From the NCBI RefSeq assembly GCF_003268395.1, contig NZ_LQXQ01000035.1:1-42762 (forward strand): a stretch of DNA of 42,762 bases, written 5' to 3'. Below are positions 37,376-42,762 of the stretch, one piece after another. Each line of letters opens with the position of its first letter. Within the stretch, counting starts at the first letter, position 1. Position numbers and translations under genes: made by a program. The notes under the pieces were generated by a model. The model made no database searches. It was not told the DNA's origin and worked only from the letters and a program-made list of their open reading frames with translations. The stretch is from Acinetobacter sp. CFCC 10889. Its GTDB lineage: Bacteria; Pseudomonadota; Gammaproteobacteria; Pseudomonadales; Moraxellaceae.

Positions 37376-38259
37376 GCTCAATACTAACTAGATCTAAAAT
37401 TATTAATGCTATCATTGAAGAAAAGGTGAAGAACCCTAGCATTAAATTAAAAATACAGGATATCTGTTCAATCGTAGAAATATCTAGACAGGCATTTAAT
37501 AGATATTATTCTGATTTAAAACCCTATATAAGCAGTGAAAAACCTATTAGTGAGTTAATTAAAGGTGAGGATGAAATTTCTTACAATCGCTTATTATCTA
37601 GCTATCAGTCAAGAATTATTGAACTGCAGAATAAACTTAATGAAATTAAAGAAAATAATCGCAAAGAAATAGCTAATATAGAAAATAGTTTGACAACGTC
37701 AATGATGAATAATGATCTTACTTTATATGATGTAGATTCTATTAGATTACAGTTGCAGAAACAAAGCTTACATAATGAAAAATTACTAGATAAGATCAAT
37801 TTTTTACAAACAGAATTGAGCAAACAACAAATAAGAAAAGTTAGTGAATCTGTAACCACTTCATTCTCTACCAAACATGACGTTTTGGACGAAAATTTTG
37901 AGTTAATTTTTAAAAATTATACAGATAATCATGATATTGATGCTTTTGAAGAGGAAAAAGAAAGTGCTATTAATCGTATGATAACAAAGTTAAATAAATT
38001 TTCCATCAATAGAGAAGTTATCATCATCATATTTATGGAAAGATATCTATGTAGTTTTAATAAATTTGTCCAACGTTATGTATTCGATTCAGATACCTTT
38101 CATTTGTTTGTCAAACTCCCAGTACACTCAAGATCAGAATTAAAATTAATCTTGAAGAAGCTAAACAACCAACCAACAATACAAATCTATATTCCTCATT
38201 CAGAGTCAGAGACCATCATTAAAACACAGCGTCAATTTTTTTTTCAAAAATATCCCTGA
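37372..38259 (+). CDS. HTH/coiled-coil accessory protein of the recombinase module
   Basis: 295 aa. The N-terminal ~45 residues read like a TetR/TnpC-type helix-turn-helix (IKLKIQDICSIVEISRQAFNRYY). A long heptad-rich coiled coil covers about residues 60-165 (IIELQNKLNEIKENNRKEIA). The C-terminal domain is mixed. The position, ATGA-coupled to recombinase B, parallels TnpC beside TnpA/TnpB in Tn554-like elements, where TnpC aids orientation and efficiency of transposition. No catalytic motif is seen. Function by analogy only. Confidence 0.7.
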   Translation: MSSILTRSKIINAIIEEKVKNPSIKLKIQDICSIVEISRQAFNRYYSDLKPYISSEKPISELIKGEDEISYNRLLSSYQSRIIELQNKLNEIKENNRKEIANIENSLTTSMMNNDLTLYDVDSIRLQLQKQSLHNEKLLDKINFLQTELSKQQIRKVSESVTTSFSTKHDVLDENFELIFKNYTDNHDIDAFEEEKESAINRMITKLNKFSINREVIIIIFMERYLCSFNKFVQRYVFDSDTFHLFVKLPVHSRSELKLILKKLNNQPTIQIYIPHSESETIIKTQRQFFFQKYP

Positions 38260-38352
38260 GATGGAATTACAGGCAGCTGATAAACCATTCATACCTTCAG
38301 TGCAAGATGGCTTCAAAAAAGTATGCCAATATCGAATCAATCAGGGGGACTA

Positions 38353-39651
38353 ATGATAAAAATACAGTCCACACTGATCGAATATAAAAGTGTTGATACA
38401 CTTAATGATAGTCAGCATTATGTTTTAAAAGCTTTATTACCCGATGACAAAAAAATTCTACTCAGCCATCCTAATTTATTTCTATACTATGAAACAAATG
38501 GAGTCATTAACACCTCCAAAAGATATGCAAATGTCATATCTCAATTCTATTCATATTTATCTACTCAGGAAAAATTCCATAATATTGATGTTAGTAAATA
38601 TCATGTTATTGCTGATAACAGCGACATCAGAAAATGGCAAATTTATCGCCAAATAAAACGAGTTCAAAAACAGTCTATTAGACCCACTTCAGCGACAATT
38701 TTTGAAGATGCAAAGATTATTTTAAATTACTTCAAATGGCTAAATAATGTTGGTTATATAACAAATGTATCTATACAACATAAAGACTGGATTGCTGATT
38801 TCAAAAGTGAAAGAATGCTTAATTATATTCAACAAAAAGCTAAACAGATCTTAGATACTAAAAATATAAAAACTCTAGATAAAGAAAGACGACAAAGCTC
38901 TTCAAAGTCTCTTATCACAAATCGAGAAATTAGGGCTTTGATTGATGCTTATACTGATCCCGCCTATTCTGCCTTATTTAAGCTTTCTCTAGGTACTGCT
39001 ATGCGCCCTATGGAACTGGTCCAATTTCCATACCTTGGAAATGGCGAGAATAAACATATAATGCCCTATTCTGAGATGGATAAAGATAAAAGTACCATAG
39101 AATTTAAAGTAATAGGCAAAGGAAATAAACATCGAAAAGTTAGAGTTAATATCAATGATCTAAAAGAACTGGACGATACTTATATCAAGCCTTTTTATAA
39201 TGAAAGAAGAAAATTATATCGAGAAAAATATGGTGTTGAATGCCCACCTTCAATCTTATTTTTAAATAAATCAGGCAAACCTATAACACCTATAATGATT
39301 TCTAGACGCTCAAATGATGCCAAATTAAAAGCAAAGAAATCATACTCAGATTTTAGAGAAAAAATTACGTTTTATGAAGCTAGGCATTGGTGGCCCACTA
39401 TGTTTGCAATTGAATTTTTTAAGGCAAAGCTTCTCAATGATTCCTCAGAAGTTATTTATGCAGCTTTTGCAGAAGCATTAAGAAATCAGATGGGGCATGA
39501 TGACTTAGAAACCACTTATAAGAATTACATCGATATGGCAAGACTAGTCTATTCAGCACACTGTGGCACTATTCATGAGTTGCTTATATCACCTCAAAAG
39601 ACAGTTCAAGAGAGACTTGAAGAAATGGAACCTAAAAGTATATCTAAATAA
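38353..39651 (+). CDS. Tyrosine recombinase D (XerC-like)
   Basis: 432-aa tyrosine recombinase with an N-terminal SAM-like core-binding domain and C-terminal catalytic domain. Box I Arg is in LSLGTAMRPMELVQ (~residue 218), the beta-hairpin Lys in KVIGKGNKHRKVRV, and box II in FYEARHWWPTMFA (~343; Arg kept, first His replaced by Tyr). QMGHDDLETTYKNYID provides GH and nucleophile Tyr (~390). ATG 38353 is chosen because AGGGGG lies four bases upstream; an ATG ten codons earlier is open. It begins 93 bases after the HTH gene on the same strand and completes the four-gene module. An IS2-type element inserted 41 bases beyond its stop. Confidence 0.85.
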   Translation: MIKIQSTLIEYKSVDTLNDSQHYVLKALLPDDKKILLSHPNLFLYYETNGVINTSKRYANVISQFYSYLSTQEKFHNIDVSKYHVIADNSDIRKWQIYRQIKRVQKQSIRPTSATIFEDAKIILNYFKWLNNVGYITNVSIQHKDWIADFKSERMLNYIQQKAKQILDTKNIKTLDKERRQSSSKSLITNREIRALIDAYTDPAYSALFKLSLGTAMRPMELVQFPYLGNGENKHIMPYSEMDKDKSTIEFKVIGKGNKHRKVRVNINDLKELDDTYIKPFYNERRKLYREKYGVECPPSILFLNKSGKPITPIMISRRSNDAKLKAKKSYSDFREKITFYEARHWWPTMFAIEFFKAKLLNDSSEVIYAAFAEALRNQMGHDDLETTYKNYIDMARLVYSAHCGTIHELLISPQKTVQERLEEMEPKSISK

Positions 39652-39765
39652 TTGTTTGTTAGGAAAAAAATTAGAAATCACTTTACCACATTGTAATAGC
39701 CCCCAATTAAAACGGACACTTATGAATTAAGACCTAGTCATAGCACTAGGGTTAGGGAGTGTTTT

Positions 39766-40152
39766 ATGGAACGTATTGAAGTTATTACATCAGTTCAGCG
39801 TCGTCGACGTTATTCAGGTCAGGAAAAAGCCCAATTTGTTGCCATGACCATGCAACCAGGCTCATCCGTTTCTTCTGTTGCCAGACAGTATGGCATCTCG
39901 CCAAGTTTGCTGTTTAAATGGAAAAGACTTATGCAGGATGGTGGAGTCACTGCCGTGGAAGCCAATGATCAAGTTGTTAGTGTATCTGACTATAACTCGC
40001 TGTTAAAAAAGGTCAAACAACTGGAGCAAATGCTGGGCCGTAAAACTGTAGAGGCTGAAATTCTCAAAGATGCCTTAGAGATTGCCCAAGCAACAAAGTA
40101 CATATCGCACATGCCCTTCTTAGCACGCGACGATACCCAACACAACAAATAG
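39766..40152 (+). CDS. IS2-group IS3 transposase OrfA
   Basis: 128-aa DNA-binding OrfA. The helix-turn-helix is in QEKAQFVAMTMQPGSSVSSV-ARQYGISPSLLFKWKRL, followed by the leucine-zipper-like LLKKVKQLEQMLGRKTVEAE-ILKDALEIA. Close in layout to OrfA of IS2. GGGAG lies ahead of ATG 39766. In IS3 elements OrfA is also joined to OrfB by -1 frameshifting to make the active transposase. Confidence 0.9.
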   Translation: MERIEVITSVQRRRRYSGQEKAQFVAMTMQPGSSVSSVARQYGISPSLLFKWKRLMQDGGVTAVEANDQVVSVSDYNSLLKKVKQLEQMLGRKTVEAEILKDALEIAQATKYISHMPFLARDDTQHNK

Positions 40153-40978
40153 TGCATACCTTGGGGGTGTCGAGATCTAATCTTTATCGGCGATTGAAGC
40201 AGCCAGATGCTGCTTCTCGTTTACGATACTGTAAGACTGATGATATGGCTTTATTGCCCATCATTCGGGAGATCTGTGATCAACGGCCGAGTAATGGCTA
40301 TCGGCGTGTGACTGCTCATTTAAACCGTTATCTGAAACAGCATGTGATGAAACTTGCCCGGGGCAACCCTAAACGTATTTACCGGATTATGAAGCAGAAT
40401 CAGTTGCTTCTCACGCGAGCTGAGCCATTAAGAATGATCGGACGCATGATGGGAAAGTTGCAGTATCTGTTTCAAACAGCCGCTGGTGTTCAGATGGCTT
40501 TGAGATCAAGTGCTGGAATGGCGAGAAAGTACGGGTAATCTTTAGCCTGGATTGCTGCGATCGGTAAATCATGAGTTATCTTGCAACCACCACGGGCATC
40601 AGTAGTGACATGGTGTGTGATGTACTTGTACAGAGCATGGAAAAACGCTTTGGTGCAGTCAGTTATTTGCCTCAGCCAGTTGAATGGCTGACAGATAATG
40701 GCAGTTGTTATATTGCGAAATCGACACGGCAATATGCACATGCACTTGGCTTTCAGATCTGTACCACACCGATTAGAAGTCCACAGAGCAACGGGATGGC
40801 GGAAGCATTTGTGAAGACATTCAAACGGGATTACGTTTATGTTAATGATGTTCCAGATGCTGCAACTGTGCTTAACGCTTTGCCATTATGGATAGAAGAT
40901 TACAATTGCAATCATCCACATAGTGGATTAAAAATGAAATCCCCTCGGGAATTTCTGTCGCTAAAATTAGCGAGTTAA
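40152..40978 (+). pseudogene. IS2-group IS3 transposase OrfB, interrupted
   Basis: DDE integrase-like OrfB. The first segment reads HTLGVSRSNLYRRLKQ to [18 protein letters not shown]. An indel at about 40435-40455 then throws the frame off, since [20 protein letters not shown] reads on in a different frame. A TAA near 40567 (DR-stop-IMSYLATTTG, where GAA is expected) is a second lesion. The last part (WLTDNGSCYIAKSTRQYAHA, FKRDYV, HSGLKMKSPREF) is intact and holds the second Asp and final Glu. Confidence 0.85.
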
Positions 40979-41005
40979 CTGTCCGTTTTTACGGGGGCTA
41001 ATACA

Positions 41006-41236
41006 AGTAACTAGCACCTCTTAGGTGAATACATTTTCGCCTAATTGGGTCTCCAACTTTATTAAGCCACTACATGATATCTAAATTAATCAAACGTCCT
41101 ATTTATTAAGACAATCTTAATAGAGAAAAAATAAGGCTAAGGGTACTAAAGTTCATAATGGATTTATTTTTTAAATCAGAAACTTATGATATAAATAATT
41201 TATACAAGAATTTACTGACTTTAAATAGCATAACTT
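41006..41236. other. Gap between IS3 element and the OLD-type gene
   Basis: 231 AT-rich bases with no gene or clear hairpin. Presumably contains the promoter of the nuclease gene; none is convincing by eye. Confidence 0.35.
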
Positions 41237-42762
41237 ATGTACTTATCAAACATAAAACTTTGGAACTTTAGAAAATACGGTAAAGTTACCACTACATTTG
41301 ATCTAACAAAACCTAATTTAGACCTTAACTTTACAAAAGGTCTTAATGTGCTAATTGGTGAAAATGATTCGGGAAAAACAGCAATCATAGATGCCATTAA
41401 ATTGGTTTTAAAAACTCATAGCTACGATTACATCAAGGTAGAAGATAAAGATTTTTTTGATGGCTCTACACGATTTAGAATTGAACTTGAATTTTGTGGC
41501 TTAACTGATGATGAAGCTAAAAATTTTACAGAATGGTTAGGATGGAAAGGTACTGGAGCTGATACCCAAACATTTTTAAAGTTAAATTATGATGTTACGC
41601 GTAATAAAAACAAAATTAATCCATCAGATGTAAAGGCAGGTACAGACTCAGAGGGTTATTTACTAACAGCCGAAGCTAAAGAATATCTTAAAACAACATA
41701 TTTAAGACCTTTAAGAGATGCCGAAAATGAGTTAGTTTCAAAACGAAACTCTCGGCTTTCCCAAATTTTATTGGGTGATCCTACTTTTAAAAACAAAGAG
41801 CAAAATCATGAACTTGTTCATATGTTTGAAGGTCTGAATACAAATTTAAAAAAATATTTTAAAGGTGAAGAAATAAGTTTTATAGATAAAGATGGTAATA
41901 CTGCAACAGAAACTTATGAAGATGGAAAAGCAATTAAAGATAAAATTGATGGTTACATTAAAGATTTCTATAACGAAGGTATTTTTACTGAATTTAATGT
42001 TTCTGCAACAGAACTAAAAAGTATTTTAGAGAAATTTTCTCTTTTTTTAGAATCACAAAGAAATGTAGGTTTAGGAACTTTAAATCGACTTTTTATGGCA
42101 GCGGAGTTGCTTCACCTAAATAAAGAAGATTGGCATGGTTTACGTTTAGGATTGATTGAAGAACTAGAAGCACACCTACACCCTCAAGCTCAAATGCAAG
42201 TGATTGAAGCTTTACAAGGACAAACAAATATTCAATTAATTCTTTCAACACATAGCCCTAATTTAGCGTCAAAAGTTCCACTGGAAAATTTAATTCTATG
42301 TAATAAAGGCAATGCTTTTCCTTTAGGGAAAGAATACACAATGCTAAAGCCTGATAGTTATAAATATCTAGAAAAATTTCTCGACACCACTAAGTCAAAC
42401 CTATTCTTTGCTAAAGGAGTAATTCTAGTAGAGGGATGGGCGGAAGAAATTTTAATTCCAAGTTTTGCTAAAGCTATAGAAATTGATTTAACAGCCAAAG
42501 GTATATCTGTCGTAAATATTGGTGGTGTTGGATTTCAACACTTTGTCGATATTTTTCTTCGAAAGCAAGAACCTCATATGACTATTCCTGTTGCAGTGAT
42601 TACAGATTCCGATGTAAGAACTTATGAAAAAGTTGGCGAAGACTACAACCCCAAATCATCTAAAGTACTAGAAAGTGAAATAACTAATAAACTAAAAGAA
42701 ATTAATGAAAAAACGAATCAAAATGTTAAATATTACGCTGCTGAGCAATGGACTTTAGAATT
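41237..42762 (+). CDS. OLD-family ATP-dependent nuclease (ATPase + TOPRIM), 3' end outside window
   Basis: At least 508 codons, open to the window edge. The ABC-type ATPase domain has Walker A in NVLIGENDSGKTAIIDAIK (residues ~35-53), a signature-like GLGTLNRLFMAAELL, Walker B as GLIEELEAHLHPQ and H-loop ILSTHSPNLAS. The TOPRIM nuclease follows: GVILVEGWAEEILIPSFAKA (~395) and VITDSDVR (~457). This is the layout of OLD nucleases, including Gabija GajA; a UvrD-type partner gene downstream would decide for Gabija or class 2 OLD, but lies outside. The ATG at 41237 has no clear ribosome-binding site. Codon use is AT-rich, like the recombinase module. Confidence 0.85.
   Translation, partial: MYLSNIKLWNFRKYGKVTTTFDLTKPNLDLNFTKGLNVLIGENDSGKTAIIDAIKLVLKTHSYDYIKVEDKDFFDGSTRFRIELEFCGLTDDEAKNFTEWLGWKGTGADTQTFLKLNYDVTRNKNKINPSDVKAGTDSEGYLLTAEAKEYLKTTYLRPLRDAENELVSKRNSRLSQILLGDPTFKNKEQNHELVHMFEGLNTNLKKYFKGEEISFIDKDGNTATETYEDGKAIKDKIDGYIKDFYNEGIFTEFNVSATELKSILEKFSLFLESQRNVGLGTLNRLFMAAELLHLNKEDWHGLRLGLIEELEAHLHPQAQMQVIEALQGQTNIQLILSTHSPNLASKVPLENLILCNKGNAFPLGKEYTMLKPDSYKYLEKFLDTTKSNLFFAKGVILVEGWAEEILIPSFAKAIEIDLTAKGISVVNIGGVGFQHFVDIFLRKQEPHMTIPVAVITDSDVRTYEKVGEDYNPKSSKVLESEITNKLKEINEKTNQNVKYYAAEQWTLE

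Larger units (their letters stand above)
39692..41005 (+). mobile_element. IS3-family element, IS2 group
   Basis: 1314 bases, bounded by imperfect inverted repeats: TGTAATAGCCCCC...AAAACGGACA on the left (39692-39718) and, inverted, TGTATTAGCCCCC...AAAACGGACA on the right (40980-41005), with the TG...CA ends usual for IS3. Layout orfA then orfB in the -1 frame fits the IS2 group. Flanks show no 5-bp target duplication. orfB is broken, so the copy is probably inactive. Confidence 0.9.
19355..42762. mobile_element. Genomic (defence) island inserted in tmk, right end outside the window
   Basis: Left edge defined by loss of tmk homology at 19354. Content to the window end is accessory: a phage-type nucleotide kinase, type I restriction genes, abortive-infection gene, transposases, tyrosine recombinases and an OLD nuclease. 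Base composition and Arg codon use shift along it (hsd genes use CGN, the recombinase module mostly AGA). No right boundary or matching repeat is visible, so whether it is one element or several is unknown. Confidence 0.75.

Noticed and set aside
38415..38440. XerC/XerD pdif-like site (TTATGTTTTAAA)
   Set aside because: Lies inside the coding sequence of recombinase D and lacks the XerC half-site and spacer of Acinetobacter pdif modules.

Overview
The window reads as an Acinetobacter chromosome. The strongest marker is a complete adeIJK-type RND efflux operon, supported by Acinetobacter-like versions of serS, lolA, rplU-rpmA, ispB and amtB and by moderate AT richness. Species cannot be fixed from the sequence alone.

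Backbone, 1 to about 19354. Minus-strand genes: serS, a DUF3298-type lipoprotein, a carotenoid-cleavage-oxygenase-like protein, lolA and rplU-rpmA, several ending in clear hairpin terminators. A divergent intergenic region then leads to ispB (polyprenyl diphosphate synthase for the quinone tail), a Gcr-family membrane protein, and a PAP2 phosphatase whose stop codon overlaps the start of adeI in adeI-adeJ-adeK. Next come a frameshifted small gene, an AEC-family transporter (minus) and amtB, which has a textbook NtrC operator in front of it. The backbone stops inside tmk (thymidylate kinase): only its 3' half, 19043-19354, remains, cut right beside the conserved DR motif region.

Island, about 19355 to beyond the window end. 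The first gene is a phage-type deoxynucleoside monophosphate kinase, 165 bases from the broken tmk, which could supply the same reaction. Next is a type I restriction-modification operon: an unrecognised 221-aa protein flanked by two pairs of 17-base direct repeats, hsdM, hsdS, a structured terminator-like leader, an Abi_2/HEPN gene, hsdR, and an ISL3-type transposase gene translationally close to hsdR. Then follow a 12-8-12 inverted repeat resembling a tyrosine-recombinase core site, the decayed tail of an SMC/Rad50-like ATPase, and an IS30/IS5 scrap heap. A very AT-rich module carries three tyrosine-recombinase-like proteins plus a small HTH/coiled-coil protein in overlapping frames. A decayed IS2-group IS3 element follows, and finally an OLD-family ATPase/TOPRIM nuclease that runs off the end.

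The island therefore looks like a layered defence island: restriction, abortive-infection RNase, OLD nuclease and an SMC remnant, with its own recombination machinery, inserted in an essential nucleotide-metabolism gene.
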